Part shown: positions 38,920 through 49,477 of the stretch, piece after piece
Layout: every line of letters begins with the position of its first letter
Numbering within the stretch: position 1 is the first letter of the stretch
Assembly (NCBI GenBank): GCA_002082245.2
Contig: NBTC02000002.1
Location: 744,001 to 808,000 of the forward strand
Direction of reading: 5' to 3'
Length of the DNA stretch: 64,000 nucleotides
Source of the DNA: Yersinia enterocolitica
Lineage (GTDB): Bacteria > Pseudomonadota > Gammaproteobacteria > Enterobacterales > Enterobacteriaceae
Notes under the pieces: generated by a model
Seen by the model: only the letters and a program-made list of their open reading frames with translations
Told to the model about the DNA's origin: nothing
Databases searched by the model: none
Position numbers and translations under genes: made by a program

Positions 38920-38935
38920 AATAGACCAATCGGTC
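38920..38935. promoter_or_regulatory. NemR operator
   Basis: TAGACCAATCGGTCTA is a perfect 6-4-6 palindrome of the NemR box form TAGACC-N4-GGTCTA, 13 bp upstream of nemR. A degenerate half copy (TAGACCAGTCAACTA) begins at 38241, ahead of nemA. Confidence 0.85.
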
Positions 38936-38943
38936 TAGGTCAA

Positions 38944-38976
38944 GAAAAAAATGCCAGCGGAGGGAAACACTGGCAT
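38944..38976 (-). terminator. Terminator of eptA
   Basis: On the minus strand ATGCCAG and CTGGCAT pair, followed by seven T. It separates eptA from the nemR promoter. Confidence 0.8.
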
Positions 38977-39002
38977 CAAGCTCACTATCAGGTATTAACT
39001 CT

Positions 39003-40664
39003 TTACGGACTTTTTTGACTAATTCTTTCGCCCTGAGTTCGGCATTTCTGTAGTAAATCTAGTTCTGATTGGTATTCAGTGGTTTGAATATTCATCATGC
39101 CCAATAAGGTATGAAACAGATTATCTTGTGATATTTCATCATGTTGTGCACTGGAGGATAAGCACTGACGGTCAATGCCATAGTTTTTTGTATATTCAGG
39201 TGATAGCCACATTAGAAATGGTATATGTGTCTGCTGACTTGGGGCGAACATATAAGGGGTACCGTGCAAATACATGCCATTTTCGCCTAATGATTCACCG
39301 TGATCAGAGAGATAGACCAGCGCAGTGTTAAAGTTATTATTGTGTTGTTGCAATAACTTAATGGTGTTACCCAACATCGCATCGGTATAAAGAATAGAGT
39401 TATCGTAGGTGTTTACCAATTCCTGTGGGGTGCAATCCTGAATTTGGTTGCTATCACAGGTAGGGGAAAACTGGCGAATTTCTGGGGTTGAACGGCGATA
39501 ATAAGCCGGCCCGTGGCTGCCCATTTGGTGTAAGACAATGACACCGTCACCTTGTAGCCCATTAATATAATTATCTAATTTATAAAGTAATGCGTTATCT
39601 AAACAGACCCCGTTCTCGCAATCGGTGGTGAGCTGCAATTGGGTAACATCCTGATGTGGGATGCGATCGCAGGCACCTTTACAACCCCCGTCATTTTCGC
39701 GCCATAAGACATTCAAGCCAGCGTGGGCAAGAATATCCATTAAGCCCTCCTGATGACTGGCGAGGGTGGCATCATAATTTTTGCGCGCCATATTCGAGAA
39801 CATACAAGGTACCGACACCGCAGTTTCAGTCCCGCAGGATGATGCTTTGCTGAAATAGGTAACATCTTGTTTTTTCAGGTTCGGGTTGGTTTCTCGCTCA
39901 TAACCGCCCAAGGAGAAATTCTCTGCACGGGCAGTTTCACCGACCACGAGAATGACCAGCGTTTTCTTTTGTTGCCCACTAATCAATGGGCCTTTATGGG
40001 CATCTTCACCGAGTGTTACCAGTGGCAGATTACGGGTGAAATATTTGTGTTTAGTGAATTGAAAACTGCCACTGACAAAGTTGGATGGAGTTAACATTTT
40101 AACGATGTTTTTATTATTACGAATCAACGATGCATAATCTTTATAAAACAGGGCAGCAACCAACAGAATAATCACTGCTGATATCAAAATATTTGCTGCG
40201 CGCAGCCCCAACATATACCACCATGGGCGGCTGACCCGAATACGGGCAAAGCAGACCAGGGTCGCAGGAATAATACCTGCCACCAGTAGCCATAGGGTCA
40301 TACGGGGAGTGAAAAGAGCGGCCGCCTCTTGTGAGTTGGTTTCAAAGGCATTTTGCATCATATTGGCGTCAATGACGGCACCATAACTAAACATAAAATA
40401 GTTTGCCGCCGCGCTGCCCAACAGCAATAGAATAATGATTGGCTTATGCAGAAAGGGCACAGCTAACAGGCTAAATATGATGTTCAGTGCACAAAATATC
40501 ACCACCGGAATTGTCGCGGCGAAGAAGTAACTGTCACTGCTGTCAAAATGGATCAGCGACCAGGCTTTCGCAATAAACAGTGCGTTATGACCCAGAGTGA
40601 AAAAGAGTGCACTGGCCAGGATAAAACTCAGGCTGTTACACCGTAACTTATATCGAACATTCAT
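39003..40664 (-). CDS. eptA: Lipid A phosphoethanolamine transferase, EptA/PmrC type
   Basis: Inner-membrane enzyme with a periplasmic sulfatase-fold domain that transfers phosphoethanolamine from phosphatidylethanolamine to lipid A, which lowers binding of cationic peptides. It has 553 residues. Five hydrophobic segments lie within 1-175. The catalytic domain starts near 232: VGETAR with Glu243, nucleophile Thr279 in SSCGTETAVSVPCMFS, and YLSDHGESLGENGMYLHG with metal-binding Asp/His. Several Cys pairs suggest disulfides. It stands alone between nemR and ydhL, with no pmrAB next to it; these genes are neighbours in E. coli. Confidence 0.88.
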   Translation of the reverse strand: MNVRYKLRCNSLSFILASALFFTLGHNALFIAKAWSLIHFDSSDSYFFAATIPVVIFCALNIIFSLLAVPFLHKPIIILLLLGSAAANYFMFSYGAVIDANMMQNAFETNSQEAAALFTPRMTLWLLVAGIIPATLVCFARIRVSRPWWYMLGLRAANILISAVIILLVAALFYKDYASLIRNNKNIVKMLTPSNFVSGSFQFTKHKYFTRNLPLVTLGEDAHKGPLISGQQKKTLVILVVGETARAENFSLGGYERETNPNLKKQDVTYFSKASSCGTETAVSVPCMFSNMARKNYDATLASHQEGLMDILAHAGLNVLWRENDGGCKGACDRIPHQDVTQLQLTTDCENGVCLDNALLYKLDNYINGLQGDGVIVLHQMGSHGPAYYRRSTPEIRQFSPTCDSNQIQDCTPQELVNTYDNSILYTDAMLGNTIKLLQQHNNNFNTALVYLSDHGESLGENGMYLHGTPYMFAPSQQTHIPFLMWLSPEYTKNYGIDRQCLSSSAQHDEISQDNLFHTLLGMMNIQTTEYQSELDLLQKCRTQGERISQKSP

Positions 40665-40847
40665 TGTGAAAATGGAATCCTACAGTTCACTAATTACCTG
40701 AATGGTATCGAATGAAACTTAAGATAACCTTAGCGGTTAAGGGCCGCGCCTCGGCGCTGATAGCGGATTTTTACAACCGTAAACAAATTGGACTTGCCAG
40801 CCGCGGTGAAGCAGTCTTCAATTAAGGTATCAGCCGCAGGAGGCAGC

Positions 40848-41087
40848 GTGTCTCAGCAACTTGAGTTTTTCGACATTCCCAGTCCGTGCCGTGGCATCTG
40901 CCAATCAGATGACCGTGGCTTTTGTCGTGGCTGTCTGCGTAGCAGGGATGAGCGCTTTAATTGGATGAAAATGAGTGACCCGCAGAAACGGGATGTATTG
41001 CGTTTATGCCGCCAACGCCTAATGCGCTTGCAGCGTGGTAACAAACAAGTCGATGAGCCGTTACCAGAACAACCTTCCTTATTCTAA
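40848..41087 (+). CDS. ydhL: DUF1289 cysteine-motif protein YdhL
   Basis: 79 residues from a GTG start at 40848, chosen because GGAGG lies four bases upstream and the length and start (SQQLEFFDIPSPCRGICQSD) equal E. coli YdhL; the open frame begins 20 codons earlier. The motif CRGIC with FCRGC carries four cysteines, a likely metal site. Function unknown. Confidence 0.87.
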   Translation: MSQQLEFFDIPSPCRGICQSDDRGFCRGCLRSRDERFNWMKMSDPQKRDVLRLCRQRLMRLQRGNKQVDEPLPEQPSLF

Positions 41088-41236
41088 TTCGCGCTTAATC
41101 GGTCTTAAACTTTACCATTTCTGGCTATTTTACCGCTAAGCCCCCGTTTGACCTTTAATTGATGGTTCAGGGAGGATTTAACCTTACCGCCGGTTGTGTA
41201 TGCTTATAGGTAGATAAACAGATGAGGTAGCTAATA

Positions 41237-42133
41237 ATGGATACACGTAGCCAACTGGCTCCGCTTGGACCTGAATTTTCACGTATGATTTGCGGTTATT
41301 GGCGGCTGATGGAATGGGGCATGACGCCTGAGCAGTTGTTGGTTTTTATCGAGCAACACATTGAGTTGGGTATTACTACGGCGGATCATGCTGATATTTA
41401 CGGCGGTTATCAGTGTGAACAAGCATTTGGCCAAGCCTTACGGCTTAAACCGTCCTTGCGTGACCAACTGGAGCTGGTGAGTAAATGTGGCATTGCCACC
41501 ACGGCTAAACCGGAACATGCGTTGGGGCACTACATTACGGATAGTTCACATATCATTGCAAGTGCTGAGCAATCATTGGCCCATTTGCACACTGATTATC
41601 TTGATTTACTGCTGATTCACCGCCCGGACCCGTTGATGGATGCCGATGAGGTGGCAGAAGCCTTCACCCAACTGCACAAAAGCGGCAAAGTAAAACATTT
41701 CGGTGTGTCAAACTTTACCCCTGCGCAATTCAATTTACTGCAATCACGCCTGCCATTCTCGCTGGTAACGAATCAGGTAGAGATTTCCCCGCTACATCAG
41801 CCTGCTATTGTGGATGGTACGCTCGATGCTTGCCAGCAACTGCGTATCAAACCCATGGCATGGTCTTGTCTTGGTGGTGGTAGGTTGTTCAGCGACCCGG
41901 AGTACCAGGCATTACGTGATGAGTTACAGGCGGTAGCTGACGAAATCGGTGCAGCAAGCATTGAGCAAGTGGTTTATGCCTGGGTGCTACGTTTGCCGTC
42001 AGCGCCGCTGCCGATTATTGGTTCTGGCAAGATAGAGCGGGTTAAAGCCGCATGGGCATCACTCTCCTTGACGATGACTCGCCAGCAGTGGTTCCGCATT
42101 CGTCGTGCTGCACTGGGTTATGACGTGCCTTAA
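41237..42133 (+). CDS. ydhF: Aldo/keto reductase YdhF
   Basis: NADPH-dependent oxidoreductase of the AKR superfamily, substrate unknown. It has 298 residues, as in E. coli. AKR landmarks are TADHADIYGGYQCE near 48-61 (Asp and Tyr), ELVSKCGI with the catalytic Lys, HTDYLDLLLIHRPDPL, and GVSNFTPAQF. It is followed by a strong terminator. Confidence 0.9.
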   Translation: MDTRSQLAPLGPEFSRMICGYWRLMEWGMTPEQLLVFIEQHIELGITTADHADIYGGYQCEQAFGQALRLKPSLRDQLELVSKCGIATTAKPEHALGHYITDSSHIIASAEQSLAHLHTDYLDLLLIHRPDPLMDADEVAEAFTQLHKSGKVKHFGVSNFTPAQFNLLQSRLPFSLVTNQVEISPLHQPAIVDGTLDACQQLRIKPMAWSCLGGGRLFSDPEYQALRDELQAVADEIGAASIEQVVYAWVLRLPSAPLPIIGSGKIERVKAAWASLSLTMTRQQWFRIRRAALGYDVP

Positions 42134-42142
42134 GCTTCTTTT

Positions 42143-42180
42143 CTGCGCCAGTAAGCCTCAGGCTGGCGCAGTTTTGCTTT
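42143..42180 (+). terminator. Terminator of ydhF
   Basis: CTGCGCCAG and CTGGCGCAG pair around an 11-base loop, followed by TTTTGCTTT. It lies 10 bp past the stop, at the junction with convergent ydhK. Confidence 0.8.
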
Positions 42181-44182
42181 CCTCAGCAGGAGGGGCCAGT
42201 TGCAGTTGTGTCAGTGAGCAATATAATCGCCAAATCAGCCCCGCCAGTTCCCGCCCAGAGGCATCGGGGTATTGAGCCAAAATAGCACTCATTCGTTGTA
42301 ACTCCTGCAATGTTGCGAGTAACGAACTGGGTTGCACACCTTTTTCGGTCATACACCCCTTCAGGCAGTGAATACAAACGTCCCGTACTGCTGACAAGGG
42401 TGCAGAGGTGGTTTGCCAATCACGTAATTGCCAGACCACATGGCTACAATTGAGCAATACCATCCCCCAACGCAGCAGCCACAGGCGAGCTGACTGATCT
42501 TTACTGAGATTGAGTTGGTTAATTCGATGGTAAATCAGTGATTCGAATTGATTCTGGCTCTGTTGTGGATGGCTACTGATTTGATCAATGAAATCGCGGC
42601 GGAGCATCCGAATGATACGTCGACTTTTGCGTTTATCAGAACTGGGGCGCAATAGCTGAAAAGCAACACCAGCTAACATTACGCCGACTAATTTACCAAT
42701 ATTATCATTAAGGAACTCTTGATAATCATAGCTCGGCGGGTTGGTTACACTTAGGAAAGAACCCATAAAGACAATCAATTGTCCCCACAATGAAGCATAG
42801 GCCGGATGCTGTAGTTTCATCATCTGCATGGTGATTAAAATGGGGAACAGTACGGCAGCAAATTGCCAGAAATCATCAATCTGTACCATCACACCAAACT
42901 TAAGAATAAAACAGCCGATAGAAAGCAGAACAATGGCTTTCAATAGTGTAGCAATACTGTCGGTTGGCGACGGGGTTGCGGAGTAGAGCACGCAACTTAC
43001 CGCGGCCAATGCCAGTGCAGCACTGCCCGAACTCCACTGCGTATTTATCCAAAATGCACAACCAATAACAATACACACGAAGGTTCGCAGCCCATTATAG
43101 GCGGCCTCATAGGTATCGGTATGGCGAGCCAGCGCGGTTACTGGTGGCGGTTGTGGCAGGTCGCTGGCAGATTCTTTATCCAACTGTGTCAGCCAACGAT
43201 TCACTTGCAAATATAACCAACAAAAATGCTGTAATCGTAACCAGAAGGCGCGGTGTCGATAGTCGAACTCATCATGCGGGGCGATTTGTTGCAGTATTTT
43301 GGCCAATTGATATTTATCGCAATCGGGTCGCTGTAGTGTTTGTAGCAACTGTGACAGAACTGGTGTCAGGTTCTCCGGTGGCGTTGGCCAGTTAAGCAAC
43401 ATGCGTCGTAAACTGGTAATTACACTGGTTATACGTAATTGACGATGCAAAATAAAATTCAAGACGTTATTTTGCCGCCGCAAGCGGTAATGGCTCCAAA
43501 AGGCCTGGATCCGCAGTACATTCATGGTCAGGATCTGGCCAATTACCCCTTCATGTGAGGCACGTAGCTGGGGGTTATGATCGGTTTGCCACAATAACTC
43601 GGCATGTTCCAGTAAGCGAGATTGCATGCGGCGCAGTGAGGTCAGTAATGCTTCGCCGTCGGAGGTGCTCGGCATCAGCATCATCATCAGGCCACCACAA
43701 AGAATACCGGTAATTACTTCACACACTCGGGCTTGCGCGATATCAAAAATTTGCTGGGTGCCAGCGGTGTTGACCGTAGAAAAGGCAATAATCGCGGTGG
43801 TATAACCGGCTAACGCAAACGCATAAGAAACATTATTTTGATAGTGATTGGAGACAAAAGTACAAAGGGCAATCCAGGCTGCAATGGTAAAGGTAAACAG
43901 CCAGGGGTCATTTAGGCAATGGCCGGCAATTACCACGGATGCGGCCGCCCCCAGTAAGCTGCCGATGATGCGACCAATACTCTTGCTGATGACCCCGCCG
44001 ACGGTGGGGAAACTCACCACCGCAGCGGAGGTCATTGCCCAGTAAGGCTCATCTAAATTCAGCGCAAAGGCAATCCACAGTGATAAGCACATTGCCAATG
44101 AATTACGCAATGCATAACGCCACTGACCGGTATTGGCTTTACCCCATGGGGTCTGGTGCCACAGGGGGAAGGAGATACGCAT
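42158..44182 (-). CDS. ydhK: FUSC-family efflux protein YdhK
   Basis: 674 residues. Two blocks of hydrophobic segments (about 20-190 and 360-500), each followed by a cytoplasmic helical part, the layout of AaeB-like fusaric acid resistance proteins. The N-terminus [20 protein letters not shown] is typical. With ydhJ (adaptor) and ydhI it forms a putative efflux unit; the substrate is unknown. Confidence 0.87.
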   Translation of the reverse strand: MRISFPLWHQTPWGKANTGQWRYALRNSLAMCLSLWIAFALNLDEPYWAMTSAAVVSFPTVGGVISKSIGRIIGSLLGAAASVVIAGHCLNDPWLFTFTIAAWIALCTFVSNHYQNNVSYAFALAGYTTAIIAFSTVNTAGTQQIFDIAQARVCEVITGILCGGLMMMLMPSTSDGEALLTSLRRMQSRLLEHAELLWQTDHNPQLRASHEGVIGQILTMNVLRIQAFWSHYRLRRQNNVLNFILHRQLRITSVITSLRRMLLNWPTPPENLTPVLSQLLQTLQRPDCDKYQLAKILQQIAPHDEFDYRHRAFWLRLQHFCWLYLQVNRWLTQLDKESASDLPQPPPVTALARHTDTYEAAYNGLRTFVCIVIGCAFWINTQWSSGSAALALAAVSCVLYSATPSPTDSIATLLKAIVLLSIGCFILKFGVMVQIDDFWQFAAVLFPILITMQMMKLQHPAYASLWGQLIVFMGSFLSVTNPPSYDYQEFLNDNIGKLVGVMLAGVAFQLLRPSSDKRKSRRIIRMLRRDFIDQISSHPQQSQNQFESLIYHRINQLNLSKDQSARLWLLRWGMVLLNCSHVVWQLRDWQTTSAPLSAVRDVCIHCLKGCMTEKGVQPSSLLATLQELQRMSAILAQYPDASGRELAGLIWRLYCSLTQLQLAPPAEESKTAPA

Positions 44183-44185
44183 CGT

Positions 44186-45043
44186 TTAGTCAACCAGTGA
44201 AATAGTGCAGGTGGTGCCGGCAATAAGGGTGACATCGGCTGGGACATCCAGCAGTTTGATTCTTACCGGAACCCGTTGGGCCAGCCGTACCCAAGGAACA
44301 TTAGGTTTTACATCTACCAATAAGTCACCGCTGCTATCAACACTTTGGTCATAAATAGCACGACCAATACTTTCGACTACGCCGCGTAAAGGAATGTTGC
44401 CATTATACAAAACAATCTTGGCTTTATTACCTTCTCTAATATGTTTCAACTTGGTTTCTTCGAAATAGCCCATCACATAGAATGAATTGGTATCGATTAG
44501 CGCGACTAATGGTATGCCGGCGGTAGCATAGTTACCCACCCGTGTTTGCAAGTTGGTTATATAACCATCGGTCGGCGCATAAATACGGGTTTTGCTGAGA
44601 TTCCATTTCGCTTGTTCGACATTCGCCACTGCGCCCTGATAGGCCGCTTTCATGCTATCGGCGGTTAAGTTGGCAATGTCGAGATCTTCACCAGAAATGA
44701 TATTTTTCGGTAAATTTCGCCGACGTTCTGCTTCATGATTCGCTTTAGCCAGGTCAGCTTGCGCCTTCACTAAAGCGGCTTGTGCGTTATCCAGTGCCAG
44801 TTGGTAGGGTTGTGGGTCAATCACAAATAATAAGCTACCCGAGCTTACCAACTGGTTATCATGAGCTACTATTTTAACCAGCCGGCCCGACACTTCCGGG
44901 GTGATGCTGACCAATTCAGCCCGGACTTTACCATCGCGAGTCCAGGGTGATTGCATGTAGTAGTTCCACATCCACCAACCCGCACAAAGTGCGAGAGCGA
45001 AGACAATGACAGAGGAGAAATATTTAAGAGACTGATGATTCAT
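44186..45043 (-). CDS. ydhJ: HlyD-family efflux adaptor YdhJ
   Basis: 285 residues. One N-terminal membrane anchor (VIVFALALCAGWWMWNYYM), a biotinyl-lipoyl-like half (SGRLVKIVAHDNQLVSSGSL), a coiled-coil hairpin (LDNAQAALVKAQADLAKANH), and a beta-barrel. It works with an inner-membrane partner, probably YdhK, only 3 bp downstream. Confidence 0.9.
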   Translation of the reverse strand: MNHQSLKYFSSVIVFALALCAGWWMWNYYMQSPWTRDGKVRAELVSITPEVSGRLVKIVAHDNQLVSSGSLLFVIDPQPYQLALDNAQAALVKAQADLAKANHEAERRRNLPKNIISGEDLDIANLTADSMKAAYQGAVANVEQAKWNLSKTRIYAPTDGYITNLQTRVGNYATAGIPLVALIDTNSFYVMGYFEETKLKHIREGNKAKIVLYNGNIPLRGVVESIGRAIYDQSVDSSGDLLVDVKPNVPWVRLAQRVPVRIKLLDVPADVTLIAGTTCTISLVD

Positions 45044-45049
45044 ATCAAT

Positions 45050-45286
45050 TTACCAACTGGCTAATATCCATAAAGAAACGCTGACCGCAATGACAAAAAT
45101 TGACAGATCCATTAATATTGGATGCCAGATGTCACCAGAGTAGATCCAATTCCGTAGGACATGATGGATCAATAGCCAAAACACCAAACCTAGCATAACC
45201 GCCTTAAACATCGGCGGGAAATAGATTGAGGCACCTATAACCAAGTCTGTAAGAGGTGCGTTTATGGGTAACACTGATACATACAT
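45050..45286 (-). CDS. ydhI: DUF1656 membrane protein YdhI
   Basis: 78 residues with two hydrophobic segments ([36 protein letters not shown]). It is the small first gene of ydhIJK, 6 bp ahead of ydhJ, and divergent from rovA as it is from slyA in E. coli. Related to AaeX. Confidence 0.88.
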   Translation of the reverse strand: MYVSVLPINAPLTDLVIGASIYFPPMFKAVMLGLVFWLLIHHVLRNWIYSGDIWHPILMDLSIFVIAVSVSLWILASW

Positions 45287-45454
45287 AAGGTTAATCCTTA
45301 ATAGGTATTTTTAGCTAAAACATCATTTTTTCTAAAGGATTCGCCGTATTTATTGCTATTACCCTAGCATCGACGGTATATATACATTTGTGTTTTTAAT
45401 GTTAATTACCCAAAATAGACGGGACTCTGGGAGTTATGCTAGCACGCTAATTAA

Positions 45455-45898
<444 letters not shown>

Positions 45899-45950
45899 TA
45901 ATAAAGATTTACGACTCTATTCACAGCAGAAAGAAATATTTTAGTAAAAC

Positions 45951-45981
45951 AAGCCAGAGTTCATTACGAACTCTGGCTTTT
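45951..45981. terminator. Bidirectional terminator between rovA and slyB
   Basis: AAGCCAGAGTTC and GAACTCTGGCTT pair perfectly around ATTAC, with A-rich sequence on one side and TTTT on the other. Confidence 0.85.
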
Positions 45982-46007
45982 ACCTGAAGACAGTAATAGC
46001 AGAGTTA

Positions 46008-46475
46008 TTAGCGTGGGCTAACGGTAACGGTGCTACCACTGCTCGCTAGCATCACGCGCTGACCGACGCTAAAGCGAGTTGGGCCTTGTTTTTGCACCAC
46101 CAGAATGGTTGTGCCGTCATCTTTACGGACTTCAAGTTGCACGCCGTCGGTGCGGTTCATTGCGCCCTGAACACCTTGCCCTGCCATACCACCCGCAACA
46201 GCACCTGCTGCAGTTGCCAGGCTACGACCAGTACCACCACCAACAGTATTGCCAAGGAAACCACCCAAGACTGCACCGCCAATGGCACCCATAACATTGT
46301 TTTCATCGCCACCCTGAATAGTGACTGGGCGTACGGATAGTAGGGTACCGTAAGTCACAGTTTGTACTTGTCGGGCTTCGGATGCGCTGAAGACATCACC
46401 GGACAGGGTGCTATTATTGGCACAACCGGTCAGAGTAACCGCAGCGATAGCAACGGCGATTAGTGGCTTGATCAT
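46008..46475 (-). CDS. slyB: Outer-membrane lipoprotein SlyB
   Basis: 155 residues. Lipoprotein signal with lipobox LTGC (Cys18). A glycine-zipper region (GAIGGAVLGGFLGNTVGGGT) follows, then a C-terminal beta domain. In Salmonella and E. coli SlyB belongs to the PhoP regulon and helps keep outer-membrane integrity. I found no clear PhoP box here. Confidence 0.92.
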   Translation of the reverse strand: MIKPLIAVAIAAVTLTGCANNSTLSGDVFSASEARQVQTVTYGTLLSVRPVTIQGGDENNVMGAIGGAVLGGFLGNTVGGGTGRSLATAAGAVAGGMAGQGVQGAMNRTDGVQLEVRKDDGTTILVVQKQGPTRFSVGQRVMLASSGSTVTVSPR

Positions 46476-46937
46476 AAAAACTCCTATTAAAAATGCACAA
46501 CCGTATTACGGTTCAGTATGCCAGGGATATCCAAATCCAGTCCATTGATGGCCCAGTATTTGCGCAGGGCCGATATTTGCACAAAGTATGGCTTACCCAA
46601 ATGTTTATTTCACTACTTACTTATTTTAACTTTCTGCTTAATTTTTCGACCACCATCGATGGGTACGCAGCTTAGCGGTTTATACTTCAACGAATATTAA
46701 ACGGCAGTTTAACTTTCTTAAAGTAAGAAATATCACTGCGATAAATGAAAATGTCAGTAAGAGTGACTTTTATGTGACCTTTCCTACAAATAAAAAGTAG
46801 CGTTTAGGACAGGCTCCTATAGCGGTATACACTTTAAAAAGTATATCTTTTCAGGGTGTTAATTTTATTATTCTGACTTGGCTTGTGGAAAGTCTTATTG
46901 CTATTTTGTCCCTGAATGAGGGAATAAGGTCATTGCT
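46476..46937. other. slyB-anmK intergenic region
   Basis: About 460 bp containing two divergent promoters. Small ORFs on the plus strand (46493-46700) have no coding features. The palindromic ATACACTTTAAAAAGTATAT lies near 46829. Confidence 0.4.
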
Positions 46938-48050
46938 ATGAAATCAGGCCGTTTTATTGGAGTGATGTCAGGAACCAGTCTGGATGGGATTGATGTGGTG
47001 TTAGCTGCCATTGATGAGCGTATGGTGGCCCAGCAGGCCAGCTATAGTCATCCAATGCCGCTACAGCTGAAAAAAGATATCCTCGGCATGTGTCAGGGCC
47101 AGTCTACGACCTTGTCCGCAGTGGGTAAGCTTGATGCCCAACTGGGTATCTTGTTTGCGCAAGCGGTGCAGGGCTTACTGGCAAAAGAAGGCCTTAGCGC
47201 ACAGGACATTACCGCCATTGGCTGTCATGGGCAAACGGTGTGGCATGAACCGCTTGGTGAACCGGCGTTTACAATACAATTAGGTGATAATAATCGTATT
47301 GCTGCGTTGACAAACATTGCTACTGTTGGGGATTTCCGCCGCCGTGATATGGCTTATGGCGGGCAAGGTGCACCTTTGGTACCCGCTTTCCACCATGCGT
47401 TACTAGCCCATGCCACCGAGCGGCGCATGATACTGAACATTGGCGGTATTGCTAATTTATCTATGCTATTACCCGATTTGCCGGTGCGGGGGTTTGATAC
47501 CGGGCCTGGCAATATGTTGATGGATGCCTGGATCTGGCGTAATCGTGCCTTACCCTATGATAAAGATGCGTGCTGGGCACTGTCGGGGCAAGTTAATCAA
47601 CCGCTGCTTGAGCTTATGTTCAGTGATCCCTATTTTGCCAAGCCTGCTCCAAAAAGTACCGGGCGTGAATATTTCAATGCCGGGTGGTTGGATAAGCAAT
47701 TGGCGAAGGTGCCGGGGCTGAAACCGGAAGATATTCAAGCAACGTTGGCAGAGTTAACCGCGCTATCAATCGCCGAACAGGTGCAGTTGGCGGGAGGCTG
47801 TGAGCGGCTGTTGGTGTGTGGCGGCGGGGCGCGTAACCCGTTGCTGATGTCACGGATGTCAACCTTGTTACCGGGGACGGAGGTGTGCGTAACTGACAAT
47901 TTTGGTGTGAGTGGCGACGATATGGAGGCTCTGGCGTTCGCCTGGCTGGCATTTCGGACCTTGTCCGGTAAATCGGGTAATTTGCCCTCGGTGACCGGAG
48001 CCAGTTGCGAAACCATTTTAGGAGCAGTCTATCCTGTATCGTCACGCTGA
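46938..48050 (+). CDS. anmK: Anhydro-N-acetylmuramic acid kinase
   Basis: Phosphorylates anhydro-MurNAc to MurNAc-6-phosphate in murein recycling. It has 370 residues. The nucleotide site [14 protein letters not shown] is at about 8-21. Other blocks are [21 protein letters not shown] and GFDTGPGN. A 55-bp gap leads to mliC, the same order as E. coli. Confidence 0.95.
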   Translation: MKSGRFIGVMSGTSLDGIDVVLAAIDERMVAQQASYSHPMPLQLKKDILGMCQGQSTTLSAVGKLDAQLGILFAQAVQGLLAKEGLSAQDITAIGCHGQTVWHEPLGEPAFTIQLGDNNRIAALTNIATVGDFRRRDMAYGGQGAPLVPAFHHALLAHATERRMILNIGGIANLSMLLPDLPVRGFDTGPGNMLMDAWIWRNRALPYDKDACWALSGQVNQPLLELMFSDPYFAKPAPKSTGREYFNAGWLDKQLAKVPGLKPEDIQATLAELTALSIAEQVQLAGGCERLLVCGGGARNPLLMSRMSTLLPGTEVCVTDNFGVSGDDMEALAFAWLAFRTLSGKSGNLPSVTGASCETILGAVYPVSSR

Positions 48051-48105
48051 GGGTGTTAAGCTGCCATAGGGTACGGTGCCTTATTCCATCAACGAGGACG
48101 ACATA

Positions 48106-48423
48106 ATGAAACACTTATTTGTTGCAACTTCAGTATTTGGCGTAACAGCAGTATTGATGTTGGCAGGATGCAGTCTGGTTCAACCTAAAAGTGAAACGTT
48201 GCATTATCAGTGTGGCACAACCCGGCTGACCGTTGCTCAGGACAACCGCCAAGATAAAGTCAATTTGGTGTTAGATGGTGAACAGTTGACCTTACCTCAG
48301 GTGCGTGCAGCTTCCGGCACTAAATATAGCAACGGCCACTATAGCTTCTGGTCGAAAGGAAATAGTGCTTTTGTTGAGCGTGATGGAAAAGTCATTATCA
48401 ATGACTGTGTTTTGATCAAGTAA
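48106..48423 (+). CDS. mliC: Membrane-bound lysozyme inhibitor MliC
   Basis: Lipoprotein inhibitor of C-type lysozyme. The ATG at 48106 gives 105 residues with lipobox MLAGC (Cys22). The conserved inhibitor motifs SGTKYSNGHYSFWSKGNSAF are visible. GAGG is close upstream. The open frame begins 10 codons earlier but that part is not part of the signal peptide. Confidence 0.9.
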   Translation: MKHLFVATSVFGVTAVLMLAGCSLVQPKSETLHYQCGTTRLTVAQDNRQDKVNLVLDGEQLTLPQVRAASGTKYSNGHYSFWSKGNSAFVERDGKVIINDCVLIK

Positions 48424-48513
48424 TCAGGCCGTTGTCTGCTCTGAGTGATTGTGATTCTTGCTCTGCAAGGGCAGAATAATAGTCACTGCTTTCCTGCGCG
48501 TTACAGAGCTTAT

Positions 48514-49167
48514 ATGACTGACAAGAATGAATTTGATGTTGCAGATTTACGTCGTGAATATATTCGCGGCGGTTTGCGTCGCAGTGATTTAACCGAAAAC
48601 CCACTGGACTTATTTGAACGTTGGTTAAAACAGGCCTGTGAAGCGCGTTTGCCTGATCCAACAGCTATGTGTGTGGCTACGGTAGCTGCCGATGGTCAAC
48701 CTTATCAGCGCATCGTGCTGCTGAAGCATTATGATGATCAGGGTATGGTGTTCTATACCAATTTGGGCAGCCGCAAAGCGCAGCAACTGGCTGAAAATCC
48801 ACATATTAGTCTGTTGTTCCCTTGGCATATGTTAGACCGGCAAGCCATCTTCCTCGGTACCGCAGAACGGCTTTCAACCCTTGAAGTGCTGAAGTACTTC
48901 AGTTCCCGCCCGAAAGATAGCCAGATTGGTGCCTGGGTTTCCCAACAATCATCACGTATTTCTGCTCGTGGTGTATTGGAAAGTAAGTTCCTCGAGTTAA
49001 AGCAAAAATTCCAGCATGGTGACGTGCCATTGCCCAGTTTTTGGGGCGGGTTCCGCGTTAAGTTTGACTCTGTGGAGTTTTGGCAGGGCGGTGAGCATCG
49101 CTTGCATGACCGTTTTATTTATCAACGGCAAGCAGATGCATGGAAAATTGACCGTTTAGCCCCTTGA
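48514..49167 (+). CDS. pdxH: Pyridoxamine 5'-phosphate oxidase
   Basis: FMN enzyme that makes pyridoxal phosphate from pyridoxine or pyridoxamine phosphate. The ATG at 48514 ([16 protein letters not shown]) gives 217 residues. Motifs are [30 protein letters not shown], and the C-terminal [14 protein letters not shown]. The ribosome binding site is weak. Confidence 0.94.
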   Translation: MTDKNEFDVADLRREYIRGGLRRSDLTENPLDLFERWLKQACEARLPDPTAMCVATVAADGQPYQRIVLLKHYDDQGMVFYTNLGSRKAQQLAENPHISLLFPWHMLDRQAIFLGTAERLSTLEVLKYFSSRPKDSQIGAWVSQQSSRISARGVLESKFLELKQKFQHGDVPLPSFWGGFRVKFDSVEFWQGGEHRLHDRFIYQRQADAWKIDRLAP

Positions 49168-49222
49168 GAACGATGAAATAATTGTGGTTAAGCCTAGCGC
49201 TCGTGTGACGGGCGCTTTATTC

Positions 49223-49406
49223 TATACCCTTCGTACTTGAAGCCGCAGGGGGTTTTTACGTTCGTTACTCGGCCCACCCCTGAGTCTCGCCTCTGCGAGG
49301 CCACGGCAAGCAAATTTGTCACTCTAATCGCTTATTTCTTATTTGAGTAAGCCCAGTGGGATTTATTTGCTTGCTGCCTGGCTGCAACGCCAAGTTTTTT
49401 GGGTAT
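49223..49406 (+). repeat. ERIC element with a ~57-bp internal insertion
   Basis: Ends TATACCC and GGGTATA, 184 bp overall instead of 127. The ERIC flanks (ACTTGAAGCCGCAGGGGG; TTGAGTAAGCCCAGTGGGAT; TTGCTGCCTGGCTGCAACG) are intact. The extra segment contains TACTCGGCCCACCCCTGAGT and CGCCTCTGCGAGGC and is shared with 27722-27909. It lies between pdxH and tyrS. Confidence 0.82.
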
Positions 49407-49477
49407 AAATCCTCTTTTCCTGGTAAAAGATAATTTTTGTAAAAGACAATTTTTTGTGAAAAACAATGGAGTCGTTG

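Noticed and set aside
46493-46700. Two 60-codon plus-strand ORFs upstream of anmK
   Set aside because: They overlap each other in different frames, lack ribosome sites, and sit in the slyB promoter.
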